DNA from: Actinomycetes bacterium | GTDB taxonomy: Bacteria > Actinomycetota > Actinomycetes > Actinomycetales > Dermatophilaceae | Assembly (NCBI GenBank): GCA_023451855.1 | Contig: JAEXXY010000370.1 | Coordinates: 1 to 7,628, forward strand | Length of the DNA stretch: 7,628 bases | Direction: 5' to 3' | Part shown: one piece after another, positions 1 through 6,272 of the stretch | Position numbering within the stretch: the stretch's first letter is position 1 | How the letters are laid out: every line of letters begins with the position of its first letter | The notes under the pieces: model-generated | What the model saw: only the letters and a program-made list of their open reading frames with translations | Told to the model about the DNA's origin: nothing | The model's database searches: none | Position numbers and translations under genes: made by a program

Positions 1-242
1 TCGTCGGCATCCACTTCACGTGGGTGCGCGACGTCCCGGCCGTGTACGCCGTGCTGCCGGCCCTCGAGGAGCTGCTCCTGCCGCTCGGCGGACGCCCGCA
101 CTGGGGCAAGTGCTTCGTCGCCACGGCGGCCGAGCTCGAGCCGCTCTACCCGCGGCTGCCCGACTTCCGATCCCTGCGCGACCGCCTCGACCCTGACCGC
201 GTCTTCGGCAACGCCTTCCTCGAGCGCGTCATCGGCGCCTGA
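1..242 (+). CDS. Alditol oxidase / D-arabinono-1,4-lactone oxidase family FAD enzyme, C-terminal fragment
   Basis: This is the last ~80 codons of a gene that begins before the window; the first complete codon is at base 3 and TGA is at 240-242. The fragment contains GIHFTWVRD, then RPHWGKCF, then a tail reading LDPDRVFGNAFLERVIG. These are hallmarks of the C-terminal ALO domain of VAO-type flavoenzymes that oxidise polyols (xylitol, sorbitol) or aldonolactones with O2. As I recall the family, the lysine of HWGK corresponds to catalytic Lys375 of Streptomyces coelicolor AldO; it lies 43 residues from the C-terminus in both proteins. The N-terminal FAD domain, with the histidine that binds flavin covalently, is off-window, so neither cofactor attachment nor substrate can be judged. 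It ends convergently against the sugar isomerase gene, 23 bp away. Family placement is strong; the choice between alditol oxidase and lactone oxidase is open. Confidence 0.8.
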   Translation, partial: VGIHFTWVRDVPAVYAVLPALEELLLPLGGRPHWGKCFVATAAELEPLYPRLPDFRSLRDRLDPDRVFGNAFLERVIGA

Positions 243-243
243 G

Positions 244-276
244 CCCCGGCCGGCCTCGTGCAGGGTCAGGCCGGGG
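244..276. terminator. Probable bidirectional terminator hairpin between convergent genes
   Basis: CCCCGGCC (244-251) pairs perfectly with GGCCGGGG (269-276) across a 17-nt loop. An alternative fold pairs CCGGCCT (250-256) with AGGCCGG (268-274) across 11 nt. The element starts just after the plus-strand stop codon and overlaps the stop codon of the minus-strand isomerase (266-268), as expected for a terminator shared by two convergent genes. There is no T-tract on either side, which is common in high-GC actinobacteria but leaves function unproven. Confidence 0.5.
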
Positions 277-1543
277 GTGCCTCGCCGACCGCCGGCAGGA
301 GCCCGTCGCGGAGCGCGCCGGCGAACGACGTGACCTCGGGCAGCGCGCCGAGCAGGCACAGCTGGTAGGCGTGGTAGACGTCCGGCTTCCCCTCCCACAC
401 GGTGCTCGCGGGCTGGAGCGTCGGGGACAGCTCGTGCCGCCACGAGCCGAGCCGGTCGTCGACGAAGTGGTCGCGGGCATGGGCCCACCAGGTGTCGTAC
501 CACGTGCCGTACGTCGGGTCGCCCGTCGCGAGCTGCAGCGTGCGGGCCGCCGCGATGCCCTCGGCGACGACCCAGTGGAGGCGGTCGCGGACGACGGGCT
601 TGCCCTCGAAGTCGGTCGTGTAGACGAACCCCTCGTGCCCGTCGACGGACCACCCCTCGTGGACGGCGACGTCGAAGAGGGAGCGGGCGTCGTCGAGCAG
701 CCAGGCGGGCGCGGCGCCGTCGAGGCCGTGCCGCAGGTGCAGGCACAGGCGGGACCACTCCAGCAGGTGACCGGTGGTGACGCCGTAGGGCCGGAACGGG
801 TCGGCGGGCCGGTCGCGGTTGTACCCGGGGTCGGGCACCCAGTCGGGCGTGAAGTGCTCGGGCAGCCGGAAGCCCCAGTCGCGGGCGAAGGCGTGCACGA
901 TGCGCTGCACGATGCTGCGGGCGTGGTCGAGCCAGCGCGGGTCACGGGTCACGTCCCACGCCGCGAGCATCGCCTCGACGGTGTGCATGTTCGCGTTGGC
1001 GCCGCGGTAGGGCTCCAGCTCGGACCAGCCGCGGTCCCAGACGTCCACGACGAGCCCGTCGGCGTCGCGCCAGAAGCGACGGTCCAGCACGTCGAGGGCG
1101 GCGTCGAGAAGGTTGTCGCCGTCGGGGTGCCGGGCGGCCGAGGCGGTGGCGGCGGCGAGGACGACGAAGGCGTGGTCGTACGCGCGCTTCTCGGTCACCT
1201 CGGGCCGGCCGGACGCGTCGGCCGACGCGTACCAGCCGCCGGCGTCGGCGTCGGCGAGCACCCCGCCCGGGGCGAACGCGGCGACGCCGTGGTCGAGCAG
1301 GTCGGCGCACGACTGGTCGCCCTCGAGGACCGCGAGCCCCGCGACGTGCGTCATCCGGGCGGTGATCCACGTCTCGATGCCGCTGCCCTCGGCGAGGTGT
1401 CCGGCGTCGTCGAGCCGGCCGAAGCCGCCGGCGGGGTGCACGGCGCCCCGGGCGAAGGCGCGGAGGCCGCGTCGCTGCTCGGCGAGCCACGCGAGGTGCT
1501 CGGTGGGTTCCGGGCCGGCCGGGGACGTCTCGGGTGCGGTCAT
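266..1543 (-). CDS. AGE-superfamily aldose-ketose isomerase / 2-epimerase (YihS / mannose isomerase-like)
   Basis: The 425-residue protein is close to the ~410-residue norm for YihS-type (alpha/alpha)6-barrel enzymes, which interconvert aldoses and ketoses such as mannose/fructose or sulfoquinovose/sulfofructose. Family landmarks appear in order: GGFGRLDDAGH at 39-49, ARMTHVAGLA at 62-71, ANANMHTVEAM at 182-192, GVTTGHLLEW at 254-263, and WEGKPDVYHAYQ at 383-394. R63, H187, H259 and H391 occupy the places of the catalytic/binding residues R55, H176, H248 and H383 that I recall for YihS, so the active site looks intact. There is no signal peptide, so it should be cytosolic. ATG at 1541-1543 lies 24 bp behind the MarR stop with only a weak GGCGG upstream, so the two genes probably share a transcript. 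Substrate cannot be assigned. The downstream convergent neighbour is a polyol oxidase, which hints at sugar or polyol use, but this is only inference. Confidence 0.85.
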   Translation of the reverse strand: MTAPETSPAGPEPTEHLAWLAEQRRGLRAFARGAVHPAGGFGRLDDAGHLAEGSGIETWITARMTHVAGLAVLEGDQSCADLLDHGVAAFAPGGVLADADAGGWYASADASGRPEVTEKRAYDHAFVVLAAATASAARHPDGDNLLDAALDVLDRRFWRDADGLVVDVWDRGWSELEPYRGANANMHTVEAMLAAWDVTRDPRWLDHARSIVQRIVHAFARDWGFRLPEHFTPDWVPDPGYNRDRPADPFRPYGVTTGHLLEWSRLCLHLRHGLDGAAPAWLLDDARSLFDVAVHEGWSVDGHEGFVYTTDFEGKPVVRDRLHWVVAEGIAAARTLQLATGDPTYGTWYDTWWAHARDHFVDDRLGSWRHELSPTLQPASTVWEGKPDVYHAYQLCLLGALPEVTSFAGALRDGLLPAVGEAPPA

Positions 1544-1567
1544 GCCGCCAGTCTGCCGAGGGTCGGC

Positions 1568-2092
1568 TCAGAAGTCGCCGGCGTGGCTGCGCAGGCGCGT
1601 CAGCGTGTCGACGAGGTCGCGCACGTCGTCCGGCCCGAGGCCGGGCTGCTCGAAGACCTCGGTGTTGAGCGCCTTGGTGGCCCGCTCGGCCAGCTCGCGG
1701 CCGTTCGGGGTCAGGGCGACCAGCATGGCGCGGCGGTCCTCGGGGTGGGTCGAGCGGACGACGAGGCCGGCGTCCTCGAGCCGGTCGACGGCGTTGGTGA
1801 CGCTCGTCGGGTGCACCTGCAGGCGGCTGCCGATGACCTTCATCGGCAGCGACCCCCGGCGGCTGAACCACAGGAGCATGAGCACCTCGTAGCGGGCGAA
1901 GGTGACGCCCAGGGGCTTGAGGGTGGCCTCGACGCGCGCCAGGACGATCTGGTGGGCGCGCATCAGCGAGGTGATCGCGGCCATGCCGTCGGCGGCGGCG
2001 TCCCAGCCCTGCTCGTGCCACTGCTCGCGCGCCCGCGAGATGGGGTCGAAGCCGAGGCCGGAGCCGGCCGGCGCGCTCGTCTCCGCAGTCAT
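1568..2092 (-). CDS. MarR-family transcriptional regulator
   Basis: The protein has 174 residues if translation starts at ATG 2090-2092. It has the MarR layout: N-terminal dimerisation helices, with FARYEVLMLLWFSRRGSL at 65-82; a winged helix-turn-helix at ~82-112 (MKVIGSRLQVHPTSVTN then AVDRLEDAGLV); and the wing HPEDRRAMLVALT at 116-128. C-terminal helices complete the dimer interface. MarR proteins usually repress divergent or own promoters and release DNA on binding small ligands. An upstream in-frame ATG at 2126-2128 would add 12 residues (MDVNASPPYDGR). I prefer 2092 because a good -35/-10 pair lies immediately upstream with the -10 box only 6 nt away, which predicts a leaderless mRNA, and because the extra residues look non-conserved in type. 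It is divergent from icmF across 62 bp and heads a likely two-gene operon with the isomerase. Its ligand is unknown; an acyl-CoA related to IcmF metabolism is a reasonable guess. Confidence 0.92.
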   Translation of the reverse strand: MTAETSAPAGSGLGFDPISRAREQWHEQGWDAAADGMAAITSLMRAHQIVLARVEATLKPLGVTFARYEVLMLLWFSRRGSLPMKVIGSRLQVHPTSVTNAVDRLEDAGLVVRSTHPEDRRAMLVALTPNGRELAERATKALNTEVFEQPGLGPDDVRDLVDTLTRLRSHAGDF

Positions 2093-2098
2093 GCGCCC

Positions 2099-2127
2099 AT
2101 CGTAGGGGGGTGACGCGTTGACGTCCA
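2099..2127 (-). promoter_or_regulatory. Predicted promoter of the marR-isomerase operon (leaderless)
   Basis: Read on the minus strand, TGGACG (2127-2122; 4/6 to TTGACA) is followed by a 17-bp spacer and TACGAT (2104-2099; TAnnnT, 4/6 to TATAAT). Six bases then separate the -10 box from the ATG at 2092. That spacing puts transcription initiation at or within a base of the start codon. No Shine-Dalgarno sequence lies upstream, which agrees with a leaderless transcript. The -35 box shares bases 2122-2123 with the opposing icmF -35 box. Confidence 0.55.
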
Positions 2128-2147
2128 TTATTTGGAAGTCCTAGTAT
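2118..2147 (+). promoter_or_regulatory. Predicted icmF promoter (leaderless)
   Basis: TTGACG (2118-2123; 5/6 to consensus) and TAGTAT (2142-2147; TAnnnT) are separated by 18 bp. The -10 box ends 7 nt before ATG 2155, so initiation is expected at the A of the start codon. The segment 2127-2150 is an A/T-rich island in otherwise very GC-rich DNA. No Shine-Dalgarno-like sequence occurs within 15 nt of the ATG, so icmF is predicted to be translated from a leaderless mRNA. This also leaves no room for a cobalamin riboswitch. Confidence 0.6.
2129..2146. promoter_or_regulatory. Candidate MarR operator (18-bp imperfect palindrome)
   Basis: TATTTGGA-AG-TCCTAGTA is an inverted repeat with 8-bp arms matching at 6 of 8 positions around a 2-bp centre. 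Size and A/T-rich arms resemble typical MarR dimer sites. It fills the spacer of the icmF promoter and covers most of its -10 box, and it ends just upstream of the marR -35 box, so binding would be expected to block icmF and could also affect marR. That the neighbouring MarR protein binds here is inference from position. Confidence 0.45.
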
Positions 2148-2154
2148 TTTGGCC

Positions 2155-5100
2155 ATGTCCGACGCAGCGCAGCGCGAGCTCCACCAGCCGTCCCACCACG
2201 TCCGCATCGTCACCGCCTCGAGCCTGTTCGACGGCCACGACGCGTCGATCAACATCATGCGGCGGATCATGCAGAGCCAGGGGGCCGAGGTCATCCACCT
2301 CGGCCACAACCGCTCCGTCCAGGAGGTCGTCGACGCCGCGATCGAGGAGGACGCGCAGGGTGTCGCGGTCAGCTCCTACCAGGGCGGCCACGTCGAGTAC
2401 TTCGAGTACCTCGTGCAGCTGCTCCGCGAGAACGGCGCCGGGCACGTGCGCGTCGTCGGCGGTGGTGGCGGCGTCATCGTGCCGGAGGAGATCTCCCGCC
2501 TGCGCGAGTCGGGCGTCACGATCTTCAGCCCCGAGGACGGCCAGCGCCTCGGCCTCGTGGGGATGGTCAACAGCGTCGTCGCCGACTGCGACTTCGACCC
2601 GTGGGGCGTCTCGGTCCCCACGCTCGAGGCCGTCCTCGCCGGCGACCGTTCCGCCGTCGCCCGGGCCGTCACCGGCGCCCAGGAGGGCCAGCTCGACGAG
2701 GAGCTGCTCGCCGGCGTCCGCGAGGCCGCCTCGCGCCGGCACGTCCCGGTCCTCGGCATCACCGGCACGGGCGGTTCCGGCAAGTCCAGCCTCACCGACG
2801 AGCTCGTGCGGCGCCTGCGCCTCGACCAGCAGGACAAGCTGCGCGTCGCCGTCCTCGCCGTCGACCCCACCCGCAGCCGCGGCGGCGGTGCGCTGCTCGG
2901 CGACCGCATCCGGATGAGCGCCCTCGACGGGGACCGCGTCTTCTTCCGCAGCCTGGCCACGCGCGGCTCGAGCCAGGTGCCGGCCCGTCTCGACGACATC
3001 CTCGCCGTGGTCAAGGCCGCCGGGTTCGACCTCGTCGTCCTCGAGACCCCCGGGATCGGCCAGGGCGACGCCGCGATCGTCGACCACTCCGACGTGTCCC
3101 TCTACGTCATGACTCCGGAGTTCGGCGCGAGCAGCCAGCTCGAGAAGATCGACATGCTCGACATGGCCGACGTCGTCGCGATCAACAAGTTCGAGCGCCG
3201 CGGCGCCGAGGACGCCCTGCGCGACGTCGGTCGCCAGATGGTCCGCAACCGTGAGGCCTTCGGCAAGGGTCCGGCCGACATGCCGGTGTTCGGCACGAGC
3301 GCCGCGACCTTCAACGACGACGGCGTCACCGCGCTCTACCAGGAGCTGCGGAACCTGCTGTCCGACAAGGGGATGCCGGTGCAGGAGGGCGTCCTGCCGC
3401 ACGTCTCCACCAAGCAGTCGACGCGGATCGCGACGGTCGTTCCCGCCTCCCGCGTCCGCTACCTCGCCGAGATCAGCGAAACCGTCCGCCGGTACCACGC
3501 CGACACCGCGCGCTTCGCGGCCGCGGCCTCCCGCGTCCAGCGCCTCGACCTCGTGCGGGGCGAGCTCGTCGACTCCGGGTCGGATGCGTCCGGCGTGGAC
3601 GGGCTGCTCGAGTCGGCGCGCACCGAGGTGCCGCAGCCGGTGACCGATGCACTCGCCGCGTGGCCGAGCGTCGTGGAGTCGTACTCGGGCGACGAGCAGG
3701 TGGTCCAGGTCCGCGACCGCGAGATCGTCACCAAGCTGACCCGGGAGTCCTTGTCCGGCAACACGATCCGCCGCGTCTCCCTGCCGCGGTACACCGACCA
3801 CGGCGAGCTGGTGTCGTTCCTGCGACGCGAGAACCTGCCCGGGTTCTTTCCCTTCACCGCCGGCGTCTTCCCCTTCAAGCGCGACAACGAGGACCCCGCC
3901 CGCATGTTCGCCGGCGAAGGCGACCCGTTCCGCACCAACCGCCGGTTCAAGCTGCTGTCCGAGGGCCAGCCGGCCACCCGCCTGTCCACGGCGTTCGACT
4001 CGGTCACCCTCTACGGTCGCGACCCCGACCCGCGCCCGGACGTCTACGGCAAGGTCGGCACGTCCGGCGTCTCGGTGGCCACGCTCGACGACATGAAGGT
4101 GCTCTACGGCGGCTTCGACCTCGTCTCGCCCACCACGTCGGTGTCGATGACGATCAACGGTCCCGCGCCGACGATCCTCGCCTTCTTCCTCAACACGGCC
4201 ATCGACCAGCAGGTCGACGCCTTCCGCGAGCGCGAGGGGCGGGAGCCGTCGGCCGACGAGCGCGGCGAGCTCGAGGCCTATGCCCTCGCGAACGTCCGCG
4301 GCACGGTCCAGGCCGACATCCTCAAGGAGGACCAGGGTCAGAACACCTGCATCTTCAGCACCGAGTTCAGCCTGAAGATGATGGCCGACATCCAGGAGTG
4401 GTTCATCGAGAAGAAGGTCCGCAACTTCTACTCGGTCAGCATCTCCGGCTACCACATCGCCGAGGCCGGGGCGAACCCCATCAGCCAGCTCGCGTTCACG
4501 CTCGCCAACGGGTTCACCTACGTCGAGAGCTACCTGGCGCGTGGCATGGCCATCGACGACTTCGCACCCAACCTGTCCTTCTTCTTCAGCAACGGCATGG
4601 ACCCCGAGTACTCCGTCCTCGGCCGCGTCGCCCGCCGCATCTGGGCCGTCGCGATGAAGGAGAAGTACGGCGCGGGGGAGCGCAGCCAGAAGCTGAAGTA
4701 CCACGTCCAGACGTCCGGCCGCAGCCTGCACGCGCAGGAGATGGACTTCAACGACATCCGCACCACGCTGCAGGCGCTCATCGCGATCTACGACAACGCG
4801 AACTCCCTGCACACCAACGCTTTCGACGAGGCCGTCACGACCCCGTCCGAGGAGTCGGTGCGCCGCGCCCTGGCGATCCAGCTCATCATCAACCGCGAGT
4901 GGGGCCTGGCGATGAACGAGAACCCGCTCCAGGGCTCGTTCGTCATCGACGAGCTGACCGACCTCGTCGAGGCAGCCGTGCTCAAGGAGTTCGACCGCAT
5001 CACCGAGCGCGGTGGGGTCCTCGGCGCGATGGAGACCGGCTACCAGCGCGGCCGCATCCAGGACGAGTCGATGCTCTACGAGCACCGCAAGCACGACGGC

Positions 5101-5397
5101 AGCCTGCCGATCATCGGGGTCAACACCTTCCGCAATCCGCACGAGGGAGAGACGCCCCGCGAGGTCGTCCTCGCGCGCGGCACGGAGGAGGAGAAGCAGG
5201 GCCAGCTCGCGCGGGTCCGGGCCTTCCGCGCCGAGCACGAGGAGGAGGCGCGGGCCGCGCTCGAGGAGCTGCGTCGCGTCGCCATCGAGGGCGGCAACGT
5301 CTTCGACGTGCTGATGCGCGCGGCGCGGGTGTGCTCGCTCCAGCAGGTCACCGAGGCGTTCTTCGAGGTCGGCGGCCAGTACCGCCGCAACGTCTGA
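2155..5397 (+). CDS. icmF: Fused isobutyryl-CoA mutase IcmF (B12 domain, G-protein chaperone, mutase)
   Basis: The 1080-residue adenosylcobalamin radical enzyme interconverts isobutyryl-CoA and n-butyryl-CoA, linking valine/branched-chain and straight-chain acyl-CoA pools in the cytosol. Residues ~15-145 form the cobalamin domain: DGHDASI (26-32) supplies the axial histidine H28, followed by SSYQGGH (73-79) and GGGGG (102-106). Residues ~195-415 are the MeaB-like GTPase: Walker A GTGGSGKS (204-211), DPTRSRGGGALLGDR (237-251), ETPGIGQGD (297-305) and NKFE (344-347), with Glu where Asp is usual. A linker leads to the TIM-barrel mutase (~515-1080), with QNTCIFSTEF (729-738), SGYHIAEAGANP (764-775, H767) and HTNAFDEA (886-893). 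F585 (in RMFAG) and Q729 align with recalled specificity residues F598 and Q742 of Cupriavidus metallidurans IcmF, with the same 144-residue spacing, favouring an isobutyryl/butyryl over a methylmalonyl substrate. ATG 2155 gives the family N-terminus; the in-frame TTG six bases upstream lies in the promoter. No break is seen. Confidence 0.97.
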   Translation: MSDAAQRELHQPSHHVRIVTASSLFDGHDASINIMRRIMQSQGAEVIHLGHNRSVQEVVDAAIEEDAQGVAVSSYQGGHVEYFEYLVQLLRENGAGHVRVVGGGGGVIVPEEISRLRESGVTIFSPEDGQRLGLVGMVNSVVADCDFDPWGVSVPTLEAVLAGDRSAVARAVTGAQEGQLDEELLAGVREAASRRHVPVLGITGTGGSGKSSLTDELVRRLRLDQQDKLRVAVLAVDPTRSRGGGALLGDRIRMSALDGDRVFFRSLATRGSSQVPARLDDILAVVKAAGFDLVVLETPGIGQGDAAIVDHSDVSLYVMTPEFGASSQLEKIDMLDMADVVAINKFERRGAEDALRDVGRQMVRNREAFGKGPADMPVFGTSAATFNDDGVTALYQELRNLLSDKGMPVQEGVLPHVSTKQSTRIATVVPASRVRYLAEISETVRRYHADTARFAAAASRVQRLDLVRGELVDSGSDASGVDGLLESARTEVPQPVTDALAAWPSVVESYSGDEQVVQVRDREIVTKLTRESLSGNTIRRVSLPRYTDHGELVSFLRRENLPGFFPFTAGVFPFKRDNEDPARMFAGEGDPFRTNRRFKLLSEGQPATRLSTAFDSVTLYGRDPDPRPDVYGKVGTSGVSVATLDDMKVLYGGFDLVSPTTSVSMTINGPAPTILAFFLNTAIDQQVDAFREREGREPSADERGELEAYALANVRGTVQADILKEDQGQNTCIFSTEFSLKMMADIQEWFIEKKVRNFYSVSISGYHIAEAGANPISQLAFTLANGFTYVESYLARGMAIDDFAPNLSFFFSNGMDPEYSVLGRVARRIWAVAMKEKYGAGERSQKLKYHVQTSGRSLHAQEMDFNDIRTTLQALIAIYDNANSLHTNAFDEAVTTPSEESVRRALAIQLIINREWGLAMNENPLQGSFVIDELTDLVEAAVLKEFDRITERGGVLGAMETGYQRGRIQDESMLYEHRKHDGSLPIIGVNTFRNPHEGETPREVVLARGTEEEKQGQLARVRAFRAEHEEEARAALEELRRVAIEGGNVFDVLMRAARVCSLQQVTEAFFEVGGQYRRNV

Positions 5398-5404
5398 CCA
5401 CGTC

Positions 5405-5409
5405 GAAGG
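5405..5409 (+). promoter_or_regulatory. Shine-Dalgarno site deciding the start of the BtuF-like gene
   Basis: GAAGG lies 8 nt before GTG 5418, the only plausible start in this frame near the icmF stop. This contrasts with icmF and marR, which lack such a site, as expected for a second gene in an operon versus leaderless first genes. Confidence 0.55.
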
Positions 5410-5417
5410 CCCCCGTC

Positions 5418-6170
5418 GTGTCGCTCGTCGACGACCTCGGCGCGCCGGTTCCGCTCGCGGGCCCGGCGCGCCGTGTCGTGTCGCTCGTCCCCTCGATCAC
5501 CGAGGCGATCGCGGCGACCCTCCCGGAGGTGCTCGTCGGTGCGACCGACTGGTGCACGCACCCGGAAGGCCTTGCGGTGCAACGGGTCCGGGGAACCAAG
5601 AACCCCGACCTGCGCGCGGTCGCCGCCCTCGCGCCCGACCTCGTCGTCGCCAACAAGGAGGAGAACCGCGAGCTCGACGTGCGCCGGCTGCGCGAGGCCG
5701 GCCTCGCGGTGTGGGTCACCGACATCGAGACGGTCCCGGGCGCCCTGGACTCCCTGCAGCGGCTCGTCCTCGACGGGCTCGGGGTGGCGGTGCCCGACTG
5801 GCTGGGCGCGGCGCGCGAGGAGTGGGGTGGGCCCGTGCCCGAACCGACGCGCGAGGTCGCCGTCGCGATCTGGCGCGACCCGTGGATGGCCGTCGGGCGC
5901 GACACGTTCACCGGCGACGTCGTGGCCCGGCTCGGCTGGCGCAACGTCCTGGCCGGCGACCCCGAGCGCTACCCGCACGTCGACCTCGCCGACCTCGACC
6001 GCGACGGCGTCACCGTGCTGCTGCCCGACGAGCCCTACGTCTTCACCCCGGACGACGGCCCGGAGGCCTTCACCCACGCCGCGAGCGCGCTCGTCAGTGG
6101 GCGCCTGCTCACGTGGTACGGCCCGTCCCTCGTCGGCGCCCGGCAGGCGCTCCTCGACGCCGTCGCCTGA
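5418..6170 (+). CDS. BtuF-like helical-backbone cobalamin/metal-binding protein, apparently cytosolic
   Basis: The 250-residue protein has the two-lobed class III solute-binding fold of BtuF/FhuD. The N lobe has RVVSLVPSITEAI at 19-31, GATDWCTHPE at 41-50, and GTKNPDLRAVAALAPDLVVANKEENR at 59-84. The C lobe has IWRDPWMAVGRDTFTGDVV at 151-169, LGWRNVL at 172-178 and LLPDEPYVFTPDD at 201-213, ending with WYGPSLVGAR at 233-242. BtuF homologues bind vitamin B12 outside the membrane, but this protein has no signal peptide and no lipobox. The GTG start is only 20 bp after the icmF stop, and extending upstream gives an Arg/Ala-rich frame inside icmF, not a leader. No permease or ATPase gene is adjacent. 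With a good ribosome binding site it is probably co-transcribed with icmF, so a cytosolic role in holding cobalamin for the mutase is attractive. Ligand identity is inferred; haem or another metal chelate is possible. Confidence 0.8.
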   Translation: MSLVDDLGAPVPLAGPARRVVSLVPSITEAIAATLPEVLVGATDWCTHPEGLAVQRVRGTKNPDLRAVAALAPDLVVANKEENRELDVRRLREAGLAVWVTDIETVPGALDSLQRLVLDGLGVAVPDWLGAAREEWGGPVPEPTREVAVAIWRDPWMAVGRDTFTGDVVARLGWRNVLAGDPERYPHVDLADLDRDGVTVLLPDEPYVFTPDDGPEAFTHAASALVSGRLLTWYGPSLVGARQALLDAVA

Positions 6171-6190
6171 CCGAGCGAATCCGGCGCCCA

Positions 6191-6228
6191 TCGCGTACTG
6201 CTCCCACTCCAGGACCAGCCGGTGAGGG
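6191..6228. repeat. 38-bp direct repeat, copy 1
   Basis: Copy 1 matches copy 2 (6273-6310) at 34 of 38 positions; the first 16 and last 13 bases are identical (start TCGCGTACTGCTCCCA, end CAGCCGGTGAGGG). Here the internal hairpin is degraded (CTG.TCC against GGA.CAG, 6 of 8 pairs). A second hairpin, CCAGCC/GGCTGG (6215-6220 with 6227-6232), overlaps its end. It begins 20 bp after the stop of the BtuF-like gene. Confidence 0.75.
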
Positions 6229-6272
6229 CTGGGGTCGACCGGGCCCGGGGCAGGGCGCTCAGGGTCACGCCT

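Noticed and set aside
371..2113. A 580-codon plus-strand open frame across the isomerase and MarR genes
   Set aside because: Low-complexity Gly/Val/Arg/Ala/Glu translation without motifs; both minus-strand genes beneath it have clear family signatures.
2093..2128. Longer MarR start at ATG 2126-2128, with AGGA 10 nt upstream
   Set aside because: It would put the well-spaced TGGACG/TACGAT promoter inside the gene and adds 12 residues of non-family character. It cannot be fully excluded.
2149..2154. TTG start adding two residues to IcmF
   Set aside because: TTG 2149 lies directly after the predicted -10 box and would be upstream of the expected TSS; ATG 2155 gives the family-like N-terminus.
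2093..2154. Cobalamin riboswitch ahead of icmF
   Set aside because: The whole gap is 62 bp and the predicted TSS is at the ATG, so there is no leader to hold a ~200-nt B12 riboswitch, and no B12-box-like sequence was seen.
2128..5238. A 1036-codon open frame on the minus strand, antisense to icmF
   Set aside because: Its composition (endless Val/Asp/Glu/Arg/Ala/Leu with no recognisable domain) is that of an antisense shadow created by GC-rich third positions, and icmF on the plus strand is unmistakable.
5076..6191. A 371-codon minus-strand open frame opposite the BtuF-like gene
   Set aside because: It crosses the 3' end of icmF and the whole BtuF-like gene with a motif-free, Arg/Gly/Asp/Val-rich translation, typical of a shadow frame.
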